64,000 bases of DNA from Venturia oleaginea. Taxonomy: Eukaryota; Ascomycota; Dothideomycetes; Venturiales; Venturiaceae. This document shows, piece after piece, positions 21,973 to 31,310 of the stretch. The position numbers and the translations under genes were made by a program. Where the stretch lies: NCBI GenBank assembly GCA_013176395.1, contig JABMLP010000023.1, forward strand, positions 310,001-374,000. Reading direction: 5' to 3'. Position 1 is the first letter of the stretch; every line of letters starts with the position of its first letter. The notes beneath the pieces were generated by a model. The model searched no databases, had not been told where the DNA came from, and worked only from the letters and a program-made list of their open reading frames with translations.

Positions 21973-22504
21973 CGCGTTGTGTTCAACCTGAATGACGCCA
22001 CCCCCGTCCCTAGAATATCCCTCTGTTGTTATCGCAAAACTCGTCGCCGGAATCTTTCAAGGACAACGAATCGGCATCCTGATGGGAATTAAGAAAGAAA
22101 TCTAACGAGATGCATCATTTGATGATAGAGAAGGTTGAACGAAGATTGACGATGACACAGATTCGCGCTGCCGGCTAAAGTTTAAAAACGATCATCACCT
22201 TACTGGGAATAACGCTGGAGGGCCAAGGCTGAATAGCAGCCTTCTTTTACATAGTACATCGCAAGAACTATTATGCTAATTATTCAAGTTTCGAAAGGGC
22301 TGGATTACACTATTTTTCACGATAAATTGCACTATTGTCATGCAGAGTCAGAGACAAGGTATTCAGTTCACCACTTCAGAGCATCTTGGATCTTCACAAG
22401 ATTTTGTCAGCCCTTTCTTTAAGAACCGTCCGCGTGAGCGTGCTTTTATTCAAATATTTATATGGACCAGTTCTATTACAGTGGAAAAACTGGTCTCTGC
22501 AAGT
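21973..22504. other. Upstream region of the fluoride channel gene and 3' flank of the synthetase gene
   Basis: This stretch includes the 5' leader of the fluoride channel gene. No separate feature was seen. Confidence 0.4.
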
Positions 22505-24507
22505 CTATGATCCAGTATCCGGGAAAACGACCTTCACAAGCTCCTTCTTATTAACTAAAAAGGCAGTTAGCATCACTTTAGCGCGATTAAGAAGAGAACC
22601 ACTTACTTTTGCCCATAGCGTTCCTCGGTATATCATCCACAACCTTCATCTCCTGCGGGATCTTATAGTTGGCAATTCGCTCCTTCAACGCTCGTCTCAA
22701 ATCCATGGGACCATATTGCTTGCCCCCCTTTCCAGCCGTCTTGCCTTGTTCTGATAGGATGACGACGGCAGCGACTTTTTGGCCCCATTTCTCCGAGGGC
22801 AGGGCCACGACGGCACATTCATTGATTTCGGGTCTGCAAAAATTGTTAGTGAGGAAGCATACTGAAGCGGGTATATAGACGTACAATGAAAGCATTTCCC
22901 TCTCAATTTCCAGCGCGCTGACCTTTTCTCCACCAGTCTTAATGATATCAGCGCTCTTTCGTCCGAGGATGAAGTATGGCCATCCTCTCGCCCACTCCTG
23001 CGAGCTCTTTCCGGCACCCTCAACCTGTCGCCTTACAGCAACATCACCAGTCTTAAACCATCTTCCTTTGCTGTCCTCGCCTTCAACGTGTTCGGATGCA
23101 GTAGCATCCGGATTGCGCCAGTATTCCTTGAAAATGGTTGGACCTCGGAGCTGAATCTCGCCCTGTCTCTCTTTCCCATCTTTATCCAGCTCTTCACCCT
23201 CTTTTATGACTTGATTGGTTTCTGTGTCTACGAGCCGAGCCTCGACGCTTGGAAGTGTCCATCCTACACTGCCGTCCACGCGATCTGCGAAATCGAGGCC
23301 ACAGGAGAGGGCCATGCCGACCTCCGTCATTCCATACCGTTCTAGTAAGATGTTACCGGAGGTGATCTTTGACCAAGCCTTCTTTGTTGGTGTAGGAAGA
23401 GCTGCCGAGCCAGAAATGTTCAAGCGTAAATTCTTTGGCGAGGTAGCTTGCGCAACTGCTTCCTTGAGCTCTTTTGATAGCTCATTGTGTGTTTGTAAGA
23501 GTCGTTGGTATATCGTTGGCACGACTGTAAAGAAGGTTACTTTCTCGGCCTTTGTGGCATTGCTTTCAAGGAAGGGTGCTGCAAAGCGTTCCCAGACTGC
23601 TTGCGCATTGAATGGAAATAGGAACTCGATGGACGATCCGGCGAGGAGAGGAGTAAGGAGGGCATTTACGGTGCCGTGGATGTGGTGAAGAGGAAGGCAG
23701 TGGAGGAGACGATCGGACGGGGAATAGTCCCAGGCTTTGATGAGTGATTGGCATTGCGCTGTCAGAACTGGGGACGGGAGGAGAACGCCTTTCTGTTTCC
23801 ACGTTAGCCATGCACCAATTGAGGCAAACAAATACAGCATACCGGTCTACTGGTGGTCCCCGACGTATACAGCATCATGCCGCCCTGCTCCAATTTTACG
23901 TCCTCCAGGGTAATATTCTCGGAGCTCTTCTTCCCCTCTGTGATTTTTTCTACAGCCACAATAGGCTGGTGTTCCAACTCTTCCTTTGTGACATTCAAAG
24001 ACTTCTCTCTGAACTTCTCAGACGAAAGCAGCATCAGAGCCTCGCTCTGATCTATGATATATCTCAATTCATGGTTCGGAAAAGTCGTACATAGCGGTAC
24101 CGCAATGGAGTGATTAGCAAAGATTGAAAGTAAAGTTACTGGAAGTGCCGTTAGCTTGATTTGAATTTCAGTTGTGTACGATACTGCCTACCTACATAAT
24201 CATAGCTATTCTCCACCAAGAAAGCTATTCTTTCGCCAGGTAGGCTATTTCCCTTCGCCTTTCCTTTCAATTGCTCAGTCGCCTCAGCCACATCATGAAG
24301 CAATTCACCGTAAGTAAAGGATCTCCCGGAAGGGTAGTGTACTACAGCTGTCGAATCGGGATCATGACGAGTGATAGCTTCGAACAAGGGTAGCTTTGGG
24401 AGTGAAGAAGCCATACGAGCTGATATTGGAGAGCGAGAGGACAGCCTGGAGAATTTGGAATATACAGGCCGTTTGCTGAATTGTTGAAAAGCGAATCGCA
24501 GTGGCAT
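22505..24507 (-). CDS. Mitochondrial-type acyl-CoA synthetase, probably malonyl-CoA synthetase (ACSF3-like)
   Basis: Exons 24507-24192, 24138-23843, 23792-22885, 22833-22607 and 22554-22505 give 598 aa; introns are 50-53 nt. It is an AMP-forming ligase of the ANL superfamily. Motifs are MLYTSGTTSRPKG (P-loop), HCLPLHHIHGTVNALL, GSAALP, ERYGMTEVGMALSCG, WFKTGDVA, ILGRKSADIIKTGGEKVSA and the C-terminal catalytic Lys in NAMGKINKKEL. The HHIHG and RYGMTE segments resemble ACSF3, which makes malonyl-CoA for mitochondrial fatty acid synthesis. The first 31 residues (MPLRFAFQQFSKRPVYSKFS...) are basic, Ser-rich and free of acidic residues, as in mitochondrial leaders; an in-frame Met follows at 32. 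It is divergent from the BolA gene, 265 bp away. Confidence 0.9.
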
Positions 24508-24772
24508 GGTGATTATCTAGCATCTGGGTATCTTCGGGTGCATGCATATGAGCTTCCGGCTCTAAAGATGCGGGGACTCGCGGCGGAGGCGCTGCTGTAA
24601 GAAACTCGTCATTTTGACAACCGCGACCGAGTTACTGAATTGGGATGACTGTATGCTAACGAGCAATTGTTGGTGTTGAGTTCATGAAAATTGCTGCAAG
24701 CTTCTCTTCCGGACTTTTTCCTCTCCGCCACACTTTTCCGACGACGGCGACAACACCTCCACATCCACATAT
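24508..24772. promoter_or_regulatory. Shared divergent promoter, synthetase and BolA genes
   Basis: 265 bp separate the two ATGs of oppositely directed genes, so both promoters must lie here or overlap the genes. No obvious TATA box was identified. Confidence 0.6.
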
Positions 24773-25217
24773 ATGTTCTTGAGAAGAGCAACAAGACTCG
24801 TGCCGAGTAGGCCAATGTCACAAATGGCTCAATCAATGACTCCGATGGAAGATATCATGAGATTGAAGGTCTGTCTGCCATTGCTCCAATCATGTATTAT
24901 CAATTAACACCGCCATCAAGATCACCGAAGCTCTCAAGCCTACCGTCCTTGAAATCCGCAACGACTCCCACCTACACGCACATCACAAAGCCATGAAAGA
25001 TAGCACTTCGGCAGAGACACATTTCCATATATCTATTATCTCAGACGCCTTCGAAAAGAAAAGACAGCTCCAGCGGCACAAGATGATTTACTCACTCATG
25101 GCGGATGAGATGGCGAAAGAAGGAGGCATACACGCTTTGCAATTGCAGACGAGAACACTAGAGGAAGCTGAGAAGATCAAGGCTCAGGAAGAGGCCGACA
25201 AGGGTGTGCCAGTATGA
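24773..25217 (+). CDS. BolA-like protein, probably mitochondrial
   Basis: Exons 24773-24868 and 24921-25217 with a 52-nt phase-0 intron give 130 aa. The N-terminus (MFLRRATRLVPSRPMSQM) is basic and lacks acidic residues, as in a mitochondrial leader. The BolA fold follows: MRLKITEALKPTVLEIRNDS, then HLHAHHKAM and ETHFHISIISDAF. This includes the conserved His residues that bind a [2Fe-2S] cluster together with monothiol glutaredoxin. Then comes RHKMIYSLMADEM with the ending GGIHALQLQTRT. Mitochondrial BolA proteins (Bol1/Bol3) help deliver clusters to lipoate synthase and aconitase-type clients. Which paralogue this is cannot be settled here. Confidence 0.9.
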
Positions 25218-25564
25218 AAATTGGAGTGATAGCGTTCGATGGGAAGATTACAGAATAGGCGAAATGATACCCTGATGTTACACATTCGGAGAAGCGTAAG
25301 AAAGAAGAGTAGTATTTGGATTAAGGCACAACGTTGACACTGCCATGAATATCAAGACTAGGCATGAATCAAAAGAAATCGGCTTTCAAATAAGCTACGG
25401 TTGTCTGGGCATATGTCGTTCAAAGACGGGAGGCATTGGATTCTGCATCAACTCGGGAAATGAATACTGGTCGGGAAAAAAGAAACATTCGGCCCCTATG
25501 CACAACGGCCGTCCTTCGATCTGACGATTGAGCATCAAGCACGTACAAAATTAAAAAGGGTATT
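25218..25564. other. 3' flank of BolA gene, before the tRNA-like array
   Basis: No gene seen. On the minus strand it contains the T-run terminator of the first tRNA-like unit (25553-25557). Confidence 0.4.
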
Positions 25565-25763
25565 GGCACGACTCAGCTTCGAACTGAGAATTTCAGATTT
25601 CCTGGGGGTACACGCCAGGGTCAGAATGAATCCGGCAGATCCACGAACGCCTCAGCCAGCAACCGACAAGTCACATCACAGCATTGTGTGGGTCACAAAT
25701 CTAATCTGGAACTAGGCAGGCTTCACTAGTTGTCTGTCGTGCTAGCCATTACACTACTGTGCC
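25565..25763 (-). ncRNA. tRNA-like unit A with long internal insert
   Basis: Read on the minus strand from 25763. The 5' end GGCACAG nearly pairs with the 3' end TCGTGCC. A D-arm-like segment GTGT-AATGGCTA-GCAC includes an A-box. A T-arm (CTCAG, TTCGAAG loop, CTGAG) contains a B-box. A T5 run follows 9-13 nt after the end. Between D and T arms lie ~130 nt instead of ~23, including a hairpin CCTGG-CGTGTACCC-CCAGG. Pairing CAGAC/ATCTG could form an anticodon stem flanking an intron-like insert, but U33 is absent. Likely a Pol III unit; a functional tRNA is doubtful. Confidence 0.5.
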
Positions 25764-26037
25764 TTTCTATGATTAGAGTTGAGAGGAGTTCTGTATACAT
25801 TGCGGATGTGAGGCAAAATAGGTTTGGACCTGTGCAAACACGGCTGGTGGCAGATGCTCCTAACTCCATTACCAAGGCAGTCACGAGTATAGATCTAAGG
25901 CTACATGTTTGGCAAGAATTTGCTGCATCTTGGCAAGTCGTACTGGGCGCAGGTACCCGCTCGTTATCTCTCCCCCTTTTCGAATCAAATTCCACCTCAA
26001 ACTTCAATAATTAGCCACAATGTATGGACCGCAAAAA

Positions 26038-26190
26038 GGGACGACAGGACTCAGAATCGAACTGGGGATTGCCGAGACCCTGGCGATACACGCTGAAAAT
26101 CAACAGGTTTCGCTGCATTTAGGAACGGTCGTTGGGCACTGAAGCTGAACTCCGATCAAAGACTGCTGTTTGCCAGCACCCTATCGTGCC
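26038..26190 (-). ncRNA. tRNA-like unit B, degenerate
   Basis: On the minus strand it begins GGCACGATAGGGTGCTGGC at 26190. It ends with a B-box-like CCCCAGTTCGATTCTGAG and a GTCGTCCC terminus, followed at once by T5. The hairpin stem seen in units A and C is decayed (CAGCGTGTATCGCCAGG), but the CGTGTA core is kept. It is the most diverged of the four copies. Confidence 0.45.
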
Positions 26191-26307
26191 TTTGAGGTAC
26201 ATATCTTCAACGGGGACAGCATGAAATGAGATGTGCATAACGGGTGTAAACATACAAAATGGTCAACAACAGAGATTACAAAAAGAGAGGCAAGTGAAAG
26301 AAAGATG

Positions 26308-26450
26308 GCACGACTCAGATTCGAACTGAGACTAACAGATCTTCCGGAGGTACACGCCGGTCGATAGGCAAGCAAGCTCACCCCACAGCCAGTGCCTCAA
26401 CAAAGGCTCTGATTTCAAACCTGTTGTGCAAGCCATCACACTGTCGTGTC
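26308..26450 (-). ncRNA. tRNA-like unit C, best preserved
   Basis: Begins GACACGACAGTGTGATGGCT at 26450 and ends with a perfect T-arm (CTCAG, TTCGAAT, CTGAG) and TCGTGCC. CAGGT after the D-arm can pair with ATCTG before the T-arm as a 5-bp anticodon stem. The loop would then read TTGAAA (U33, GAA, A37), followed by a ~70-nt intron-like insert with hairpin CCGG-CGTGTACCT-CCGG. A T5 run lies about 20 nt downstream. I cannot call an amino acid identity: GAA would be Phe, but the acceptor and D-arm do not look like usual tRNA-Phe. Confidence 0.5.
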
Positions 26451-26550
26451 TCTACATTTTCGAGAGCCAGGACACATTCAATAAAAGATGGTACACACTT
26501 TGTAAGCATCAACAACAAGCACTCAACAGGTGCAGACAGCAAAAGCAGAT

Positions 26551-26699
26551 GGTATGACCCTGACTCGAACCGAGAATTGCAGATGTCACTGGGGGTACAC
26601 GCCAGGTGCCTCTCAAGACCATAATTAAGTACTCTGTAGCGATGGCATTCACTGCGACCAGCTTGTGTATCTCTGTGCTAGCCATTATACTATCGTGCC
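26551..26699 (-). ncRNA. tRNA-like unit D
   Basis: Begins GGCACGATAGTATAATGGCT at 26699, carries the hairpin CTGG-CGTGTACCC-CCAG and a B-box CTCGGTTCGAGTC, and is followed by T4. The acceptor 3' strand has drifted (TCATACC) and the T-arm pairs poorly. Its first 22 informative bases match the fragment at 20384-20405 exactly. Confidence 0.45.
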
Positions 26700-27110
26700 T
26701 TTGAGTTGTTGTCAATGAGAAGAGCTTGAGATTTCATGTTAGAAAGAATTGGTTTGAGGTAAGGATGTACGCGCATAGGATCAAGGGGGGCTCAACGTGA
26801 CTTCTCAATTTTGCTACCATCTCAAGATTGATAACGACAAGTTCTTGGCCAGTAAGACAAAATACATCAGGATCATTCCAGTATCAGGTTGCAAATAAGC
26901 AGTTTATTTCGGCCTCTCCTCAAGGGGCAAGTAACCGACAAAGTATTACAGACAACAAGGTTGAAGTGGATACTATAACATGAAGGATATTTTCTAATCA
27001 GCCATTAACTAAGAATCTATAATTTACACCTTCCTGTATCCTTCCCAATTTCTCCAAAATAGATCAACAGACGTATCATCTACACTAACTCCACCACACT
27101 CCCTGCCCAC
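26700..27110. other. Spacer between tRNA-like array and secreted protein gene
   Basis: No gene seen. It includes the 3' flank of the secreted protein gene. Confidence 0.4.
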
Positions 27111-27867
27111 CTAAGTATCAGGCCACTTCGGCTGCTCCGACCCATTCTGCACCAATCCGCCTCCATCCCTCCCTTTATCACTATTGGGCTGAAAACTTTC
27201 AGGCGGACCACTACCCCATCCCTTCCCATCTTTGCTACCTCCAGCCCACCCCTTTCCATCTTTGCTCCCTCCAGCCCAACCCTTGCCATCTTTGCTACCT
27301 CCAGCCCACCCCTTTCCATCTTTGCTACCTCCAGCCCACCCCTTCCCATCTTTATTGCCTCCAGCCCACCCCTTCCCATCTTTATTTCCACCAGCCCGGC
27401 CCGCACCATTGTTCGCCGGCGGCAATGGTCCATTCCATGTCCCATCGTTACTCTGGGTGGGTCTCGGATTAGCTTTCGGTGCTGGTGCAGGTCGATCACT
27501 TTGGGGGCTGTTTCCCCATCCGCCACCGTTGTTGGTGTCGGCTGGACGCGGGAGGTTGTTGTTGTTGTTTGGTGGGGGATATGCTGGAGGTTGAGGTATG
27601 TTCTGCGGCTGGGATGGTGGGCCCCAACCGTTGTTATTTTGTCCACCTTTGCCGTGGTCAGTATATTGTATTTTGTTGCGTTCCGGGATAGGATCAAGTA
27701 CCTTGTCCAGATGCTTCTCCCCATCCATTGCCTTGAGGCTGTGTTTGGCTGGGTCCCTGGGGAGCAGCTTCTGGAGCAGCTTCTGGATTAGGAAAGGCAA
27801 CCGGCTTGGCTATAGGTGAAGCGAAGACCACTGCCGTCACAAGGACAAGACATGACAAGATACGCAT
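27111..27867 (-). CDS. Secreted Gly/Asn/Pro-rich repeat protein
   Basis: Exons 27867-27702 and 27646-27111 with a 55-nt intron (ACTGAC branch) give 233 aa. The signal peptide MRILSCLVLVTAVVFAS is followed by a Pro/Ala/Gln-rich stretch. Then come NNGWG and GGGWG motifs and poly-Asn. Six to seven tandem 10-residue repeats of consensus KGWAGG[NS]KDG (about 27225-27395, 30-bp DNA unit) follow. The splice is supported because both sides share the same composition (GNGWGEASGQ joins GGQNNNGWG). There is no known domain and no cysteine-rich core. It may be a cell-wall or effector-like protein; this is inference from architecture only. Confidence 0.75.
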
Positions 27868-28444
27868 ATTGATAGCTGAATGAATGAATGAATGGCGCGA
27901 CAACGAGTGTGGAGGAAAGGAAGAAGTAACGAACGTGATCAGATCGATTACTTATAGGTGTGGACACCACCAACTCCCAGCGGGAAATGAGATCTCGGAG
28001 ATTGAGCTTATTGTGTACTTATGTGACGAGAAAACTGTAATTTAGACCCACGACAAATACCTTGATCAACACAATTCGCAAATGTGAGCCTTCGCGGAGA
28101 TTCTGATCTACACAGCTAAGGCTGAAGCAAGCACGTCGATTTTCGCAAGCCAATGTGCTGGAGAAGGATTGGAAAGAACGTGTTGTCCATGTTTGAAGTA
28201 AAAAGTTCCCAGGCTTGGTCTCTGGGCATCGAGATGTACTAGGGACCGAATCCTCGCTTAACTTTTCAGTATATCGGCATCTCGGTAGTGTCGGTGTCGG
28301 TTAACATTGACATGCGGTCTTTCATGTATTGTTAGCAGCCACAACCTTCGCAAAGATGACTTAGGGCTTGCCCATGATTCGCATTGCACTTACCTTTGCA
28401 ATTTCGCCAGGCATCGACAAAGGTTGCGAGCGGTCCCAACATGC
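27868..28444. other. Promoter side of the secreted protein gene
   Basis: No other feature recognised. Confidence 0.35.
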
Positions 28445-28829
28445 GGGATTGTCTGAAACCCAAGTAGATCTGCAAAGTATTCAACGTACCATACGAGTGC
28501 GCATCAGCCAGCTAAGCTTACACACCAACCATCTTTACGCACCAGCCACCTGGCCTAAATTCTTTTATAACTTCCCTTATTAAGTTCTTAGTATTTCCCT
28601 AGGTGTTTTCCGTATTATAGGTAGGGGATTTAAAGACTCTATTCTATCTTTTAAAGGTACAGATTCTCTTCTCTTAGAGGCGCCGCGGCGTAATCTAGAT
28701 TCTTAGGAGTCAGGATATTTACGAAGCTGAAATTATTTTGGCGAGGTGGTTAGTACGCAAAGATGGTTGATGCACGACAGTATGGTACGTTGAATACTTT
28801 GCAGATCTATTTGGGTTTCAGACGGTCCC
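28445..28829. mobile_element. MITE-like element with long terminal inverted repeats
   Basis: The ends of this 385-bp element are inverted repeats. From 28451, GTCTGAAACCCAAGTAGATC and a further ~33 bases through CAACGTACCATAC match the reverse complement of 28823 downward with one mismatch. The similarity continues more weakly to about 28555 and 28740 (CCATCTTTACGCACCAGCCA against CCATCTTTGCGTACTAACCA). Many differences are C/T transitions, as repeat-induced point mutation would give. The central ~180 bp is TA-rich and has no ORF. A similar CGGTCCCAA stretch precedes and ends the element, possibly a remnant target duplication. Confidence 0.8.
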
Positions 28830-30394
28830 AAACATACTTATTCGTAAAGCCTTGGCGTAATTAGCCTCTTTTCCATACATGGAACGTACAACGTGATGTT
28901 GAAGGCAAATTCCTTCTGAAGGGCAGTAATTTCGAGGGCCGTATCGTGTCTGAGGCTACTCGGGCCACATAAAGTAATTGATCACGTCGTTCGTACAGTT
29001 CTCCCTAAACAGACAAGCTCTTTAATCACAAGCTACAATGGATGATGGATGGTGAACTTCTCAAGGCTTGTCTTCCCAGCAGTCAAAATTTCCTGTTCTC
29101 CCCTTAGACCCTTGACATTTGACATTTCAATTATCTTGCCATAGTTTTCAAGTGCCCATACGAACGCCCTTTCCATCGTCTCCCGCCACGACAAATTTGC
29201 GAAAAACATAGCCTTGTGTCCTTGCGGCGACACGGCCACTTTATCCGGGCTGCAGCATCTAAAGGTAGCTAGCCATTGCAGCTTTGGTTAATTGGTAGAA
29301 AGTGTGGCGACGCAATTGGCAGAGCCTGTACCGAGGCTTTCCCATATTTTGGTGGAAGATGCTAAGTGATGAATGCCGGCAGCTAAGACTGTGTCCGTAA
29401 TGTAGGCAAAATTGTCTCCGTTCGTGTGGCTACTAACCTGTTGCCTGATGTCCTTGGTATGGTAGTCAAAGCACTCGGCGGCTCCAATGACAGGAGGTTC
29501 TCGTGGTAACAGTCCGCTGCCTTCTTCAATTGGATAGCCGCAACTTCAACAGTTCCAGCTCCGACCCAGATGAAGATTGGGTTCTTCTCCTTGGATCCAA
29601 GCTCGAGCCAGGGTTGATTGTAAACGCATTAGCGGCAGTATGTATGACCGCGGGCAAAGTGGAAGCATCTTGCATAGGTACGTTCGATTACATATTGAAG
29701 ATGAGACTGCTGGCGACATAATAGTTCTGATGTGAACCATATTGCAGTGACCTTTTCCGCATTGAGGCACCGAGGCCGCACACTTTGTCGCCGGACTCGA
29801 ACTCTTCATTCCTGCCTTCGCCCAATCCAATAACTGTTCTAGCATAGTCGTAGCAACGGATTCTGGTAAAGGCTGATATTTAGCTGTATAATTTCGTGTG
29901 CTGACCTCGTTGTCCTTGTCGAGCCAAGTGGCTTTGAACATGATGGATTTTTCTATATGCAATGATGCTTTGCTAGGGAAGAGTCATTGGTAGACAGGTT
30001 CTTCCATATAGCATGCGTACCTGAGTATCGCGTGGAAGAGCCCTCGCGCTTTCCCACTATGTCGAAGATTGTAAAGTTGCATACGAGAGATAGCTTCAGT
30101 TGGAGATGTCTTCAGTCCATACTCATGTTGATAAGGATAATGAGAGTAGACCGATTCAAGGAGGGTAGTCCGTTCTTCATGATGAGAGGGAGAGGGGTTG
30201 AACTTTAGGACACAACGATGTTCTGGTGGTCCCGTGCGTCGATTTAATGAGGTAGAGGGACCCATCCCATCTCTCGACAAGACTGCTTTTCAGATATGAA
30301 GAGTACGCACCGCAATCTGGTACAAGCGTGATACCTTCAAGCTTAATCTGGCTGACCTCGCGTCTCCTTGAACTAACGACAACGCGTCAAACAG
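28830..30394. other. Region of unassigned open frames
   Basis: Minus-strand frames at 29033-29239, 29700-29962 (KATWLDKDNEVSTRNYTAKY...) and 29984-30280 look protein-like and could be exons of one gene. I could not join them with convincing splice sites or name a family. Confidence 0.25.
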
Positions 30395-30571
30395 ATGCGG
30401 AACGTCGCTCCAGCTAAAACAGAATTGGAGGTTTCATTCGTGATCAAATATTATTCAGATGTTTCGAAGCGCAATTGTGATATCTGGGCTATCTTCGACG
30501 GACAGCATGGCGGGCAGCCGGTTGCGACATACACCAAGTGGGCACGGTGTGAACTGCGGATGGTTAATTAG
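30395..30571 (+). pseudogene. PP2C-type phosphatase fragment
   Basis: A 58-residue frame contains DIWAIFDGQHGGQPVATYTK, which resembles the metal-binding motif of PP2C phosphatases (FxVFDGHGGxxVAxY). It is preceded by an intron-like CTAAC...CAG end and contains a possible GTGGGC donor after TYTK, so it may be one exon. The other PP2C motifs were not found nearby. A small relic or part of an unresolved gene. Confidence 0.35.
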
Positions 30572-31310
30572 TGGTGCCTAGGACTACTAATATTGGACTA
30601 CCTTCATTATAAACTTTTACCATGATTGCTCGTGGTAGTCAAAGTCGGTATGCTCCTCTCCTCCGGACGAGCAGGTTGGTATCGTGCGTGGGCCACAACA
30701 AGAGAGTCGCATTAGGTCAAAGGCAGTAGTTGCGTAGTTTCTCTGGGGAAATTGATGGCCTCGAAACGTTAAAGGAGCAGAGTTGATGCCGATGGTGTTG
30801 TGTTCTTGCAAATCTTAAGCTTGAAGAGTTAGTTTTGGAGAAAGAAGAAGATAGATTAGTCAGCGAATTTTCTTGATCGTGATTGGTTGATATCAACATA
30901 GATAACAGATCCTGTTCTCTCTTGCATCTTCACATCACATATCCCTCTGCATGGATTTGATATCATGCCCTCATGAGTAGCCATCAATGCTAGAGATCAT
31001 TCCATACGATATTCGTTTTCCACAGTCTCGAGGAACAACCCTGAATCAAACCGAGCCACAACACCATCCTTTTCCTCCTAAGCCTCCGCAAGGCAAACGT
31101 GCAAATATTTTCAAGCAAAGACGCTCCTACTCTCCATTCCATATCTATGAAAACGTGATCATAGCTGCGAAGGCTTTCGAGCCAGCAAATATATTGATGA
31201 TCTTGGAAAGGCCCAATTCATGTACTGCGGTCGTACATGGCCCGGCGATTAAGTCGCCTTCTCTGGTTTACTCGCGTCGAATTCTCCTTCAACAGCTCGT
31301 GAGCAGCTTG

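Noticed and set aside
25565..26699. CRISPR-like or simple tandem repeat array
   Set aside because: The units are longer, diverged and carry Pol III signals; the genome is fungal.
27080..27724. Open frames in all three minus-strand frames and on the plus strand over the 30-bp repeats
   Set aside because: The repeat length is a multiple of three, so every frame stays open. Only the frame spliced to the signal peptide has consistent composition.
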